Notes: generated by a model not told the origin, from the letters alone. A stretch of DNA of 64,000 nt from Eubacterium sp. (GCA_017445905.1 JAFSRX010000038.1:1-64000); one strand, 5' to 3'. Shown: positions 8,447 to 18,732, numbered from the stretch's first letter. Numbers and translations are program-made.

Positions 8447-9304
8447 TTTTTCAGCTTTTCTCTGAGCTCTTTTCTTCTTAGCTTTATATCCGAGGAGCTT
8501 GTCGAGATGCTCCTGAGGAGTTGAGTATGAGCCGAGGGTAACGGTTTTTGTTCCGTATATTCCGTGGAAGTCAGAGCCCCCTGTCATAAGAAGCTTTTTA
8601 GCCTTGCAGATTTTTATCAGCTCTTCAACCTGCTCAGCGCTGTTATGGGGCGACCAGACTTCAACACCGTCGAGTCCGAGTTCAACATATTTATCTATTT
8701 CATCAAAATTGTTGAATTTTCCCGGATATGCAAGAACTGCAACTGCGCCTGCTCCGTGAACTTCGTCAATAACTTCCTGAACAGTTGGATATTTTGTCGG
8801 AGCAAGAATATTTGTTGCGCTGTCCTCATCAAAAAGGGTATGGAATAATTCGCCGTGGATTTCATCAGTGTATCCTGCATCCATAAGAGCATGCATAATA
8901 TGCTGCTTATAAAGGTTTGTTGAGCCGCTTGCATGACTGATAATAAAATCGCTTGTTATCGGAAATCTTGCTGCAACCTTGAGCATCATTATCTGACCTG
9001 CTCTCTTTCTTGCAACAGAAGTTTTCTTGCAAATTGCCTCAAGTCTGTCGGGAGCATCTGCAAGATAAGCGAGGATGTGAACATTTTTTCCTGCTTCGTT
9101 GTCGAAAGCGGAAAGCTCAACGCCTGAGATAACATTAACGCCGTATCTTTTGCCGATAATCTGACTTCGTACTGTTCCTGCGATACAGTCGTGGTCCGTT
9201 ATGGCAATAGTATCTATGCTGCTTTTTTGTGCTATAATAATTAAATCTTCAATGCCGACTGAACCGTCGCTAAGTTTTGTGTGGCAATGTAAATCTGCTG
9301 CCAT
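8423..9304 (-). CDS. PHP-domain metal-dependent phosphoesterase
   Basis: 293 aa. The N-terminal metal motifs ADLHCHTKLSDG and AITDHDC, the GVELSA segment and the late GGSDFHG motif define the PHP family. The closest characterised type is the TrpH/RNase AM group (3',5'-nucleoside bisphosphate phosphatase and 5'-end RNA trimming), but the substrate cannot be read from sequence. I place the start at 9304 (MAADLHC) because GGAAGGAG sits 7 bases before it. A longer frame upstream lacks a ribosome site. The C-terminus is highly charged and lysine-rich. Confidence 0.85.
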   Translation of the reverse strand: MAADLHCHTKLSDGSVGIEDLIIIAQKSSIDTIAITDHDCIAGTVRSQIIGKRYGVNVISGVELSAFDNEAGKNVHILAYLADAPDRLEAICKKTSVARKRAGQIMMLKVAARFPITSDFIISHASGSTNLYKQHIMHALMDAGYTDEIHGELFHTLFDEDSATNILAPTKYPTVQEVIDEVHGAGAVAVLAYPGKFNNFDEIDKYVELGLDGVEVWSPHNSAEQVEELIKICKAKKLLMTGGSDFHGIYGTKTVTLGSYSTPQEHLDKLLGYKAKKKRAQRKAEKEKMAASE

Positions 9305-9494
9305 AACATTTCTCCTTCCCATAAGCATTGGGCTGTATATTAGAAAGCGCCAATGTCTGAATATAAGAATCTTTGCTAAAAATCTTTATATCATTCCATA
9401 TTTAAACTTTAACACATCAAAAAATAAATTTCAAGCAAAATTATACAAATCGTCATTATAGACAAATAATAGTCAAAAGGTGAATAACTAATGG

Positions 9495-10037
9495 TCAAAT
9501 TTTAAATAGCACCTGATTCAGTTTACTGACAGGTAAGCCTACAACGTTAAAAAAATCTCCGTTTATACTTTCAACAAGAAGAGATCCATATCCCTGAATT
9601 CCGTATGCGCCCGCCTTGTCAAAAGGCTCTTTTGTTTTTATGTAGCTTTCAATCATTTCATCGCCCAGCTCAAAAAACTTAACCTTTGTTTCAACGAAGA
9701 AGGATTTTTCCTTTTCTCCCTTTATGATTGTAACGCCGGTAAAAACGCTGTGAACCCTGTTACTGAGCCGTTTTAACATATTTTTTGCATCGTTTTCATC
9801 TGCTGGTTTTCCGAGAATAATACCGTCAACTGCAACAACCGTATCTGCTCCGATAACGGTATCATTTTCGCTTCTAAAAGGCAGAGCCTTGATTTTTGAA
9901 AGGTATAAAACTGCGTCGGCAGGGGAGATGTCTTTTGGGAGAGTTTCGTCAACCTGAGCGGTTTTAACAATAAAATCTTCGGTTATAAATTTCATAAGCT
10001 CCCGCCTACGCGGGCTTTGTGAAGCAAGAATAAGCAT
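9495..10037 (-). CDS. maf: Maf-family nucleoside triphosphate pyrophosphatase
   Basis: 180 aa, full length for the family. It starts LILASQSPRRRELM and holds the GADTVV motif and KPADENDAKNML. Maf proteins hydrolyse non-canonical or regular NTPs (dTTP/UTP type) to monophosphates and were first linked to septum formation. The ATG abuts the stop of the U32 gene, so zapA, the U32 gene and maf form a likely operon, which fits the cell-division link of both zapA and maf. The exact nucleotide preference is not determinable here. Confidence 0.9.
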   Translation of the reverse strand: MLILASQSPRRRELMKFITEDFIVKTAQVDETLPKDISPADAVLYLSKIKALPFRSENDTVIGADTVVAVDGIILGKPADENDAKNMLKRLSNRVHSVFTGVTIIKGEKEKSFFVETKVKFFELGDEMIESYIKTKEPFDKAGAYGIQGYGSLLVESINGDFFNVVGLPVSKLNQVLFKI

Positions 10038-12038
10038 TTATTTTACTCCTCTGTAGTACAATCCTCTGGTGTAGTTTTTTTCGCAAAATTTATTAAATTT
10101 GTATAAACTGATAATTTCACTGATTTCATCTTTTGTCTCATTAGTGAAATAAAAATGCACAAAATCTGTCTTTATTTCATCCATTTTATCGCTCATAACT
10201 ATGGGTTGTGGGTTTAAAATCTCAACACAGGGATAGGATGAGCATAAAACCGGAAATTTATACCCCTTTCTATCCGTAAGGCTGCCGTTTTTTTTGCATT
10301 TCTCACAGCCGATGCGGTTTTTAACGGGGCAGTTCCGTGTTAGCATAAGCGGAACTTTTCCGTATGCAATGATTCCTGTATCCTGAGCATTAATGCAATT
10401 TGCCTGGTTAAGGGTTAGTTCGAATGAGAGAATAGGCGATTTAAACATATTTGCACTTTGGGAGTTGAAAATATTGAGTGAGTAATTTGCAAAAACCTCA
10501 AAGCCCAGTTCTTTTGCGCTTTCATAAGAGCCGATATCTGAGCAAAGCGCATTAATAACGCCGATATTTTTAAGTTCTATAAGTCTTTCTTTGAGCTTGT
10601 CTTCAACGCCAAACAAGCCCCTCGGAATTTCAACGCCTGCGCCTGTTTTAATGAAGTCATTATTATATGCCCATATGGGAAGAAAAACTCTTTTAAACGG
10701 GTGATTTTCTGGAATCTGAGAGGCGCTGAGAAATCTTGCAGTATAATAAGGCTTCGAGTCTTTTTTCTTTGGCGAAACCGTTTCAAAAGGCAACTTTTCA
10801 AATTCTGTTTTTTCTTCTTCGTCAAGCATTGCGCAAACAGTTCGTCTCAGCTCGTTTATTTCACTTGCGGGAACAATAAGTCCTTCATCAAGCGTTATTT
10901 TTATTTTTTGTGCATAGTACTGCGTTGCACCGAGCTTTGAAAGGCGCTCTTTGAGTTTTTCTTCTGTAAGCGGTTTGTTAATTGCTTTTTCGGGAATTGA
11001 GCCTTTAAGAGTTACGCATTTATTGTTTGCACTTGCAGTAAGACTTATTGGCTCGTTTTCTCTGCAGATAAATTCAAATTTAAGCGGAACAAGCGGCTTT
11101 TCTTTATCATAAAGTCGGGCAAGCTCTTTTAAAACGGAATTAGCAGAAACAACGTCCTCTTTGCTCCTCGTTCCGAACATATCCTGTCTTTTGCCCGTAA
11201 AATATCCGTCTGTAAAACCGCTTCTTGAAAAAACGCTTTTCAAAACGGTTTCATCGTCCGGCGAATAGGTACCGCACAGTGCTTTTTTACACGTTGTAAC
11301 AGCAGCGGCAACATATTCCGGGCGTTTCATTCTGCCCTCAATTTTAAGACTTATAACGCCTGCGCTTTGAATTTCCTTTATTTTTGAAATAAGGCTTAAA
11401 TCTTTTAGCGATAAATCAAAGCTGCCCGAATTATCTGCGCTGAAAGAAAGTCTGCAAGGCTGGGCGCACAGACCTCTGTTTCCGCTTCGGCTTCCGAGCA
11501 TTGATGAAAGATAACACTGTCCCGAAACGCACATACAAAGTGCACCGTGAACAAATATTTCAAGCTCAATATCGGTTTTGCTTCTGATATCCCTTATTTC
11601 TTCAAGGCTCATTTCGCGTGGAAGAACTGCCCTGCAAAAGCCAAGTTCTTTTAGCTTGTTGAAACCGTCGGGCGTTGCAACGCTGCACTGGGTTGAGGCG
11701 TGAAGTCTTGCTGTTGGAAAGCATTTATGAATCAGTTTTGCGAGTCCTAAATCCTGAACAATAAAACCGTCCGCACCGCAGTGCATGGCAGTTTCAACAG
11801 TTTTGTATGCAGTTTTCATTTCACTGTCGGATATCAGGGTGTTTATCGTTATATAAACCTTAACATTTCTTGCGTGGCAGTATGAAATAACCTCTTCAAG
11901 TTCATCTTCATCGAAGTTATCAGCATTTCTTCTTGCATTGAAGTCCTTCATACCGAGATAAACGGCATTTGCACCACATCTGACTGCCGCAAAAATGCTT
12001 TCCCTGCTTCCGCACGGAGCGAGTATTTCTATCTTCAT
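10038..12038 (-). CDS. U32-family peptidase-like hydroxylase (RlhA/TrhP type) with C-terminal DUF3656-like region
   Basis: About 666 aa. The N-terminal half is a U32 domain (EILAPCGS, VYLGMKDFNARR, HGALCMCVSGQCYLSS, NRGLCAQPCRL, SLKIEGRMKRPEYV) with the conserved cysteines that in this family support an iron-sulfur cluster. Members once called collagenases are now known to hydroxylate RNA bases (RlhA on 23S rRNA, TrhP on tRNA). I set the start at the ATG at 12038. The longer frame opens with a TTG and reads through the dispersed intergenic sequence GAGCGAAGCGAGTAACC, which is unlikely to be coding. Which RNA it modifies is inference only. Confidence 0.85.
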   Translation of the reverse strand: MKIEILAPCGSRESIFAAVRCGANAVYLGMKDFNARRNADNFDEDELEEVISYCHARNVKVYITINTLISDSEMKTAYKTVETAMHCGADGFIVQDLGLAKLIHKCFPTARLHASTQCSVATPDGFNKLKELGFCRAVLPREMSLEEIRDIRSKTDIELEIFVHGALCMCVSGQCYLSSMLGSRSGNRGLCAQPCRLSFSADNSGSFDLSLKDLSLISKIKEIQSAGVISLKIEGRMKRPEYVAAAVTTCKKALCGTYSPDDETVLKSVFSRSGFTDGYFTGKRQDMFGTRSKEDVVSANSVLKELARLYDKEKPLVPLKFEFICRENEPISLTASANNKCVTLKGSIPEKAINKPLTEEKLKERLSKLGATQYYAQKIKITLDEGLIVPASEINELRRTVCAMLDEEEKTEFEKLPFETVSPKKKDSKPYYTARFLSASQIPENHPFKRVFLPIWAYNNDFIKTGAGVEIPRGLFGVEDKLKERLIELKNIGVINALCSDIGSYESAKELGFEVFANYSLNIFNSQSANMFKSPILSFELTLNQANCINAQDTGIIAYGKVPLMLTRNCPVKNRIGCEKCKKNGSLTDRKGYKFPVLCSSYPCVEILNPQPIVMSDKMDEIKTDFVHFYFTNETKDEISEIISLYKFNKFCEKNYTRGLYYRGVK

Positions 12039-12106
12039 ATTTTCTGAATATATTGTCCGAGCGAAGCGAGTAACCAAAAATCTTCACTCTTAATTCTTAA
12101 TTATAA

Positions 12107-12128
12107 AGAGGGCGATTAATCGCCCTCT
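12107..12128 (-). terminator. palindromic terminator-like hairpin after zapA
   Basis: Perfect 22-base palindrome AGAGGGCG...CGCCCTCT next to the zapA stop codon, followed on the minus strand by TTTATAATT. The weak T-run may give only partial termination, which would allow read-through into the U32 gene. Confidence 0.5.
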
Positions 12129-12478
12129 TAGTTATTTGCAAGTCTGTTTCTGAGATTGCTGATTTCTTTATTAAGACGTTCAATTTCTCTTCTTGCAACA
12201 TCAACTTCCATTCTTGCTCTTGCGCTGTCCTCAAGATAGTCTTTTATCTGGGCACGAAGATTATCTGCAGAAGCAGTTGCTTTTTTGCAGGCGTCTGCCT
12301 GGTCGAGCGCAACCAAAACGGCGCACTGAGTTGTTGAAAGAGTGGGGGAAGCATTGTTTATGGATTTCATTTCCTTGTCGATTAATTCGCCAAGCTCCTC
12401 AACGTATTCAACGTCATCCTCAGTTACAATAGTATAACTGATACCGCAAATTCTTAAATTAACTCTGTTTTTTTCCAT
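12128..12478 (-). CDS. zapA: cell division protein ZapA
   Basis: About 116 aa. The family core is clear (NRVNLRICGISYTI, then a coiled-coil C-terminal half rich in E, R and N). ZapA binds FtsZ and stabilises the Z-ring at midcell. The start at 12478 (MEKNRVN) is preferred over an ATG seven codons upstream that lacks a ribosome site, while AAGGCGGAG precedes the chosen one. It leads the apparent zapA-U32-maf operon. Confidence 0.85.
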   Translation of the reverse strand: MEKNRVNLRICGISYTIVTEDDVEYVEELGELIDKEMKSINNASPTLSTTQCAVLVALDQADACKKATASADNLRAQIKDYLEDSARARMEVDVARREIERLNKEISNLRNRLANN

Positions 12479-12536
12479 TTCTCCGCCTTCTTTTCTCATT
12501 CTTACAAAATTAGTATATCAATAATAATTGCCAATG

Positions 12537-13829
12537 TCAATTAATCAGATAAAGTTTAGCGCCATGGGATTCAATTTCGCAGTTAATTTTGTTTTTAACA
12601 CTTGATTTTTCGCCGGACCAAATTTCAAGAGCCCTATATTCTGTATCCGACATAAGAATATCGGTTATATCAGCCTTTATTTTTCTGGCTTTTGAAGCGG
12701 TGTTGAAAACTGCAATGTATTTGCATTTCTTACCGTTTGCCGCCCAGATAACAGTTTTGCCATCCCTAAAAATCTCTTTTGCGCCAAAGGATTTTTGGTG
12801 CATTTCAATATATTTTTCGTTGGTTAAAAGAGAAAGGGTGAAATCGTCGTTTTCAGGAAGATTTCCGCCAATCATCAAAGGACTTCTGAAAATGCCCCAG
12901 AGGGTCATGAGAGTATATTGCTCGGGCTTTGTGAACTGACTCATTCTGTTTTTAGGACCGTGGCAGGTTCCGTTTTTAGAGAGCCTTCCAATCGGTAGCA
13001 TATCGCAGTCGGGAAAATTACCCTTTGAGCTTACGCCTTCCCATTCCTTGCATTTGTCGAACATCTCATAGAGCTTGCCCCACTGGTCCCAGAAATCTCC
13101 TGTAAGGCGCCACATATTTGCGTTTTTGCAAAGGTGGTCGGTATTTTTTATTGGAGCAGGTCCCGGAGAGAGCGAGAGAACAATTTCTCTGCCGCAGTTG
13201 TCAATCGCTTTTCTTATCATTTCAATTTCATAGTCGGCAGTATATGGGTTATCCCATCTTCTGAACTCTGTTACGCTGATATCATCGCATTTGATGAAGT
13301 CAACTCCCCAGGAGGCGTACATATTTATGATTGAGTTATAGTATTCCTGTGAAGCCACACAGTCTTTAACGCCGTACATATCAGTGTTCCAGGAGCATAC
13401 TGAAAAATGGTGAGCAATGTCACGGCAGGTTGAATATGAATTATATATTGTGCAGTTGCGAGCCGCTGCCTGACGCGGAACGCCCCTCATAATGTGAATA
13501 CCGAATTTAAGTCCGAGAGAATGAATATAATCGGCAATTGGCTTAAAGCCCTTTCCACCCTTCGATGAGGGAAAACGGTTTGGCGCAGGAATAAGTCTGC
13601 CGTATTCATCCATTTCAAGCTCGCAGAAATTGTTATAGTCGTTATCCTTTGCGTTTGGCTCATACCATTGAATGTCGCAAACAACGTATTGCCAGCCGTA
13701 TTGTTTAAGATTTTTTGCCATATAATCGGCGTTTTCTTTTAGCTGTTTTTCGGTTACTGCTGCGCCGAAACAGTCCCAGCTGTTCCATCCGAGAGGAGGA
13801 GTTTTTGCCCAGTCTTTAAAATTGCTCAT
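12537..13829 (-). CDS. GH27 alpha-galactosidase, cytoplasmic
   Basis: 430 aa with the GH27 hallmark PPLGWNSWDCFG at the N-terminus and the catalytic-region motif GVDFIKCDDIS (nucleophile Asp in KCDD). There is no signal peptide, so it acts inside the cell on imported alpha-galactosides such as melibiose or raffinose-type sugars. Its start codon overlaps the stop of the upstream glycerophosphotransferase-like gene by ATGA, so the two are translated together. A wall-polymer transferase is a surprising partner for a catabolic galactosidase, and no sugar transporter gene is visible nearby. Confidence 0.88.
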   Translation of the reverse strand: MSNFKDWAKTPPLGWNSWDCFGAAVTEKQLKENADYMAKNLKQYGWQYVVCDIQWYEPNAKDNDYNNFCELEMDEYGRLIPAPNRFPSSKGGKGFKPIADYIHSLGLKFGIHIMRGVPRQAAARNCTIYNSYSTCRDIAHHFSVCSWNTDMYGVKDCVASQEYYNSIINMYASWGVDFIKCDDISVTEFRRWDNPYTADYEIEMIRKAIDNCGREIVLSLSPGPAPIKNTDHLCKNANMWRLTGDFWDQWGKLYEMFDKCKEWEGVSSKGNFPDCDMLPIGRLSKNGTCHGPKNRMSQFTKPEQYTLMTLWGIFRSPLMIGGNLPENDDFTLSLLTNEKYIEMHQKSFGAKEIFRDGKTVIWAANGKKCKYIAVFNTASKARKIKADITDILMSDTEYRALEIWSGEKSSVKNKINCEIESHGAKLYLIN

Positions 13830-15310
13830 ATTTCTTCTCCTATAAGTTTTACTGTGAGTTCTTTAATATTTCTGCAGGCATTGCCCGCTGTATTACCAAA
13901 GGATTTTTCTGCAAAAGCCCTGATTTTTTCAACATCGTAATTTCCGCTTTTTGCAATCTTCGCCGCCTCGGTATCCGTTTGAACTATCGGTCCGGGAACA
14001 AAGCTTCTGAAATCGTAGTAAAAGTCGCGTTTTTCAATATATTCATCAAGATCAAAAGCCAAAAAAGCCATCGGAATTTCGAGTATTGAAGCTTCAAAAA
14101 TAACGCTTGAATAATCCGTAACAAGAAAGTCGGCGGAAAAAAGAACATCGTTTATATCCCAGTTTTCGCAATCCGCAATTCTTGTTGCGTTTTTATCGGA
14201 ATAAGTGATTTTTTCTTTAAGATAGGGGTGCATTTTAATAATCAGTCCCCATTCATCGCCGAGAGTTTCAAGAACTTTGTCGGCATTGAAGCGCTCTGTC
14301 GGATAATAACAGTTTCCGTTTCCCTTGCCTCTGAAGGTTGGAGCAAAAAGAAGAAGTTTTTTACCTTTTAGACTCGGAAACTCTTCAAAAAATTCTTTTG
14401 TTTTCAGCGCTTTGTATTCTTCATCTTTGAGAATATCACATCTTGGTGAGCCGAGCGCAAGAACTTTCTGAGAGCTGATTCCGAATGCCTCTGAATAAAA
14501 AGCGCATATTTCGGGAGAGCTGACTATTGCATAGTCATATTGCCTGTGGTTTGATGAATAAATTTCAAGAGCGGAGTCCTTGTGGTATCTTGAAAAGCCG
14601 AAGGTTTTAAACGCTCCGCAGCCATGCCAGAGCTGAATAAGCTTTGTTTCCTTTTTCTTTTTTATGTAGCTGACGAGATGATAATAATCATCAACGAAAA
14701 CAACCCTTGAGGTCATATAAAGTTTAAGAAATTTGAAAAGAACAGCAAAGGTTCCTTTTGCGCCGCCCTTTTTGCAGACAATATGAACGTCGGCGCCGTC
14801 TATATCCTTAATCGTTTCATAAACCGCTTTGAGATTTCCTGTCGGACAATCTGTTCTGTTGGTAAAAAACGAAATGCGGTTTTTCTTAATTTTCAACGCC
14901 CTGAAGGGAAGCGAAACGGCAAAAAGAAGTTTTTCAATAAGAAATTTTATTTTTTCGCTTTTCGGTATCTTAACAAAGCGGAGAAACGTTTTTTTCTTTA
15001 TTCCCTCAACTGTTAAATCAGTTGCATATTCATAAGCGCTGTCTATTCCATTTGAAAAAGCGAAGGAAAGATTGATTCTTTCGGGTGTTTTGCCGTAAAA
15101 AATTCTTGTGGCGTCGTATGTTCCCGTGGCGATAATTTTTCCGTCCTTAATCTCGGTTTTCATCGGCAGACGGCGGTTTTCGTTTTCAGAATTGAAAATA
15201 ATGCTGATTCTCGGCGATAAAACCTCTTTTTCGGGCGCAAAAGAAACAGCAATGTCAATGATAAACTTGCTTACATCAAATTTTTCAATTTTCATCACTG
15301 CGTTTGCCAT
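13826..15310 (-). CDS. CDP-glycerol glycerophosphotransferase family protein (TagB/TagF-like)
   Basis: 494 aa. Residues from about 190 onward match the family: IQLWHGCGAFKTFGFSR, FAPTFRGKGN, KMHPYLK and the late VTDYSSVIFEAS. The N-terminal 180 residues resemble the substrate-recognition domain found on some TagF-type enzymes. Members polymerise or prime glycerol-phosphate wall polymers at the cytoplasmic membrane face. No other teichoic acid gene is in the window, so it may decorate another surface glycan. It is followed by the GH27 gene with a 4-base overlap. Confidence 0.82.
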   Translation of the reverse strand: MANAVMKIEKFDVSKFIIDIAVSFAPEKEVLSPRISIIFNSENENRRLPMKTEIKDGKIIATGTYDATRIFYGKTPERINLSFAFSNGIDSAYEYATDLTVEGIKKKTFLRFVKIPKSEKIKFLIEKLLFAVSLPFRALKIKKNRISFFTNRTDCPTGNLKAVYETIKDIDGADVHIVCKKGGAKGTFAVLFKFLKLYMTSRVVFVDDYYHLVSYIKKKKETKLIQLWHGCGAFKTFGFSRYHKDSALEIYSSNHRQYDYAIVSSPEICAFYSEAFGISSQKVLALGSPRCDILKDEEYKALKTKEFFEEFPSLKGKKLLLFAPTFRGKGNGNCYYPTERFNADKVLETLGDEWGLIIKMHPYLKEKITYSDKNATRIADCENWDINDVLFSADFLVTDYSSVIFEASILEIPMAFLAFDLDEYIEKRDFYYDFRSFVPGPIVQTDTEAAKIAKSGNYDVEKIRAFAEKSFGNTAGNACRNIKELTVKLIGEEI

Positions 15311-15480
15311 ATTCTTCCCTTATCCATAACTGTAGTTATTGACATTTTAGCACAATAATGTAACTTTGTCCACTTAATTATCTGTTATATTGTATATTTA
15401 AAATTATATGTTTCGCCTTGTTTTTAATTTAATTGTATGTTAGAATACATAAACTATAGGATTGAAAATCAAAACCTATT

Positions 15481-15623
15481 TACCTCCCTTGCCAAAGGGA
15501 GGGGGACCGCTTGCGGTGGAGGGATGGTCATATAAATCTCAGAACTCGTTTCTGCAACCCATCCTAAATCCCAACAAAATCCCTCAGTCACCTTCGGTGA
15601 CAGCTCCCTTTAACAAGGGAGCC
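15481..15623. repeat. dispersed palindromic element, family A copy 1
   Basis: Starts TACCTCCCTTGCC and ends GGGAGCC, with terminal inverted repeats and an internal GGGGGACCGCTTGCGGTGGA core. It also holds AACCCATCCT, partly complementary to GGGATGGT, and GTCACC/GGTGAC stems. Related copies lie at 18733-18880 and, inverted, at 53337-53681. It fills most of the 363-base gap between the glycerophosphotransferase and ABC-F genes. The rest of that gap is AT-rich and probably holds promoters for both divergent genes. Confidence 0.75.
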
Positions 15624-15673
15624 AAAAAGGTTTCTCGACTTCGTCTCAATCAATTTAATCGGAGGGAAGATAT

Positions 15674-17281
15674 ATGATTCAAGCTAATAATATTTCTGTT
15701 CAGTTCGGAGGGAGAGCATTATTCGAAAGAGTTAATGTTGTTTTTTCGGCAGGTAACTGCTACGGAATAATCGGCGCAAACGGCGCAGGAAAATCAACAT
15801 TCTTAAAGGTTCTCAGCGGCGATCTTGAGCCGAGTAAGGGTGATATTGTTATAACCCCCGGCGAAAGACTCTCGGTTTTGAAGCAGGACCACTTTGCCTA
15901 CGATGAATATGAGGTTGTCAGAACTGTTTTAATGGGCAACCCCCGTCTTATTGAAATAATGGAGGAAAAAGATGCCCTTTATATGAAAGAGGATTTTTCC
16001 GAGGAAGACGGTATCCGTGCAGGCGAACTTGAAGCTGAATTTGCGGATTTAGACGGTTGGAACGCTGAAAGCGACGCTGAATTTATGCTCAACAAGCTTG
16101 GCGTTTCAGACGAATACCACTATCTCAAAATGGCAGAGCTCCCCTCTGATTTAAAGGTTAAAGTTCTTCTTGCACAGGCTCTTTTCGGTAATCCCGATAT
16201 CCTTCTTCTCGACGAGCCGACTAACCACCTTGATTTATCAGCTATAAGATGGCTTGAAAACTTTCTTCTCGATTTTGAAAATACCGTTATCGTTGTATCC
16301 CATGACCGTCACTTCTTGAATAAGGTCTGCACCCATATCTGTGATGTTGATTTCGGCAAAATAACACTTTATACAGGTAACTATGATTTCTGGTATGAAT
16401 ACACCCAGATGCGTCAGCGCCAGATGCGTGACCAGAACAAGAAAAACGAGCAGAAGATTAAAGAGCTTCAGGATTTCATCAACCGTTTTTCTGCAAACGC
16501 TGCGAAATCAAAACAGGCAACAAGCAGAAAAAAACAGCTTGACGCACTTGAAATGATTGAGATGCCAGTATCCTCCCGACGTTTTCCGTATGTTGATTTC
16601 AAACCCGACAGAGAGTGCGGAAACGACCTTCTTCGAGTTGACCACTTAACCAAAACTGTTGGCGACAGAAAGGTTCTCGACGACGTTTCATTTGTTATTC
16701 ATCCAAGAGAAAAGGTTGCCTTTGTTGGTTCTGACGTTGTTGCAAAAACAACCCTTTTCAAAATAATTATGGGCGAAATGGAGCCTGACGAGGGCTCATA
16801 TAAATGGGGCGTAACAACCTCTCAGAGCTATTTCCCCTCGGATAATTCACAGTATTTCGACGGCGTTAATCTTAATCTTGTTGACTGGCTCAGACAATAT
16901 ACCGAAGAACAGCTTGAAGCAGATATCAGAGGCTGGCTCGGAAGAATGCTTTTCAGCGGCGACGAAGCGCTGAAAATGGCGAACGTTCTTTCGGGAGGCG
17001 AAAGAGTAAGGTGTATGCTTTGCAAAATGATGCTCAGCGGCGCAAACGTTCTTGTTCTTGATGAGCCGACTAACCACCTCGACCTTGAATCAATAACAGC
17101 TCTCAATGACGGACTAATCCGTTATCCCGAAACTGTTTTGTTTACCTCCCACGACCATCAGTTTGTTCAGACTATTGCCGACAGAATTATTGAAATCAGC
17201 GGCGATAAATATGTTGAACTCAAGGGAACATATGATGAATTCCTTGAGAACTTTGATGAGGAACAGCTGAAGAAGTATTAA
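15674..17281 (+). CDS. ABC-F family ATPase
   Basis: 535 aa with two ABC ATPase domains and no membrane segment, typical of ABC-F proteins that work at the ribosome. The first P-loop is GANGAGKST, and both halves have Walker B LLLDEPTNHLD or VLDEPTNHLD. The second signature is intact (LSGGERVR). Two sites deviate: the first signature reads LPSDLKVK instead of LSGGE, and the second P-loop is GSDVVAKTT with Ala where Gly usually precedes Lys. These may be normal for the YkpA/YbiT-like branch. Whether it protects against antibiotics or acts in translation cannot be told here. The ribosome site GGAGGG is clear. Confidence 0.85.
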   Translation: MIQANNISVQFGGRALFERVNVVFSAGNCYGIIGANGAGKSTFLKVLSGDLEPSKGDIVITPGERLSVLKQDHFAYDEYEVVRTVLMGNPRLIEIMEEKDALYMKEDFSEEDGIRAGELEAEFADLDGWNAESDAEFMLNKLGVSDEYHYLKMAELPSDLKVKVLLAQALFGNPDILLLDEPTNHLDLSAIRWLENFLLDFENTVIVVSHDRHFLNKVCTHICDVDFGKITLYTGNYDFWYEYTQMRQRQMRDQNKKNEQKIKELQDFINRFSANAAKSKQATSRKKQLDALEMIEMPVSSRRFPYVDFKPDRECGNDLLRVDHLTKTVGDRKVLDDVSFVIHPREKVAFVGSDVVAKTTLFKIIMGEMEPDEGSYKWGVTTSQSYFPSDNSQYFDGVNLNLVDWLRQYTEEQLEADIRGWLGRMLFSGDEALKMANVLSGGERVRCMLCKMMLSGANVLVLDEPTNHLDLESITALNDGLIRYPETVLFTSHDHQFVQTIADRIIEISGDKYVELKGTYDEFLENFDEEQLKKY

Positions 17282-17347
17282 TTAAGTTGCGCGATTCGCG
17301 TTACGCGCCACGCGTCACTCTCCACACTTTTTGAAAGGTATGATAAA

Positions 17348-18724
17348 ATGAATTATCGCATTGAACATGACTCAATGGGCGAGGTTAAGGTTCCCGAGAA
17401 TAAATACTGGGGAGCGCAAACCCAGAGAAGCAAGGATAATTTTAAAATCGGCTCAGGAATTGAAACAATGCCGAGCGAGATTATCCATGCCTTCGGCGTA
17501 CTCAAAAAAGCAGCTGCCATTGCGAATAACAAGCTTGTTAACAACCGAATGACTGATGAAAAGCTCAGCGTTATTTCTTCCGTTTGTGATGAGATTATGC
17601 AGGGAAAGCTCAGCGAGCATTTTCCCCTTGTTGTCTGGCAGACAGGCTCGGGAACGCAGAGCAATATGAATGTCAATGAGGTTGTTGCAAACCGCGGTAA
17701 TGAAATTGCGAGCAAAAAGCTGCTCCACCCGAATGACGACGTAAATATGAGTCAGAGCTCAAACGACACTTTCCCGACGGCGATGAGCATTGCAGCAGTT
17801 CTCGGAATAGAAGACAGAGTAATTCCCGCCGTTAAAACTCTTGTTGAAACGTTTAAAAAACTTGAAAAAGAAAACGAGGGCGTTGTTAAAAGCGGAAGAA
17901 CTCATCTTCAGGACGCAACCCCGATTGCTTTTTCCCAGGAGATAAGCGGATGGCGTTCAAGCCTTGAAAAGGATATTAAAATGCTTGAAAAAGCTGCTGA
18001 TGAACTTAAAGAGCTTGCCCTTGGCGGAACAGCAGTTGGAACAGGACTTAATGCGCCTGAAGGTTTCGATATCGAGGTTGCAAGGGCTGTAAGCGAAATA
18101 ACGAAAAAAGACTTTAAAACCGCAGAAAACAAATTCCACGCATTAACCTCAAAGGATGAGCTTGTTTTTGCACACGGCGCATTAAAAGCACTTGCTGCTG
18201 ATTTAATGAAAATCGCAAATGACGTAAGATGGCTTGCAAGCGGACCGAGACTTGGGCTTGGCGAAATATTCATTCCCGAAAACGAGCCCGGCTCATCAAT
18301 TATGCCCGGAAAGGTTAACCCAACTCAATGCGAAGCCTTAACAATGGTTGCCGTTCAGGTTATGGGCAATGATGCTGCAATCGGTATCGCAGCAAGCCAG
18401 GGCAATTTTGAGCTCAATGTCTTTATGCCCGTTGCAATTTATAATTTTATGCAGAGCGTTCGCCTTATCAGCGAAGCGGTTATTTCCTTCAACAATAACT
18501 GTGCAGCAGGAATTAAGGCAAATAAAGAAAAAATGCACTCAAATCTTCATAATTCATTAATGCTCGTTACTGCGCTCAACCCCTATATCGGATATGAAAA
18601 CGCAGCAAAAACAGCCAAAAAAGCATATAAAGAAAACATTTCGCTCAAAGAAGCGTGCGTATCTTTGGGATTCTTAACAGAAGAGAAGTTTGATGAGGTG
18701 TTCAAGCCGGAAAGCATGATATGA
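17348..18724 (+). CDS. fumC: class II fumarate hydratase
   Basis: 458 aa, full length. It carries the class II superfamily signature [15 protein letters not shown], the catalytic-region [15 protein letters not shown] and [10 protein letters not shown]. It reversibly hydrates fumarate to malate and needs no iron-sulfur cluster. Aspartase is the closest alternative but usually differs around the substrate loop. A GC-rich palindromic spacer (17282-17335) separates it from the ABC-F gene, so cotranscription is uncertain. A family A repeat follows directly after the stop. Confidence 0.92.
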   Translation: MNYRIEHDSMGEVKVPENKYWGAQTQRSKDNFKIGSGIETMPSEIIHAFGVLKKAAAIANNKLVNNRMTDEKLSVISSVCDEIMQGKLSEHFPLVVWQTGSGTQSNMNVNEVVANRGNEIASKKLLHPNDDVNMSQSSNDTFPTAMSIAAVLGIEDRVIPAVKTLVETFKKLEKENEGVVKSGRTHLQDATPIAFSQEISGWRSSLEKDIKMLEKAADELKELALGGTAVGTGLNAPEGFDIEVARAVSEITKKDFKTAENKFHALTSKDELVFAHGALKALAADLMKIANDVRWLASGPRLGLGEIFIPENEPGSSIMPGKVNPTQCEALTMVAVQVMGNDAAIGIAASQGNFELNVFMPVAIYNFMQSVRLISEAVISFNNNCAAGIKANKEKMHSNLHNSLMLVTALNPYIGYENAAKTAKKAYKENISLKEACVSLGFLTEEKFDEVFKPESMI

Positions 18725-18732
18725 AGCCTCAC

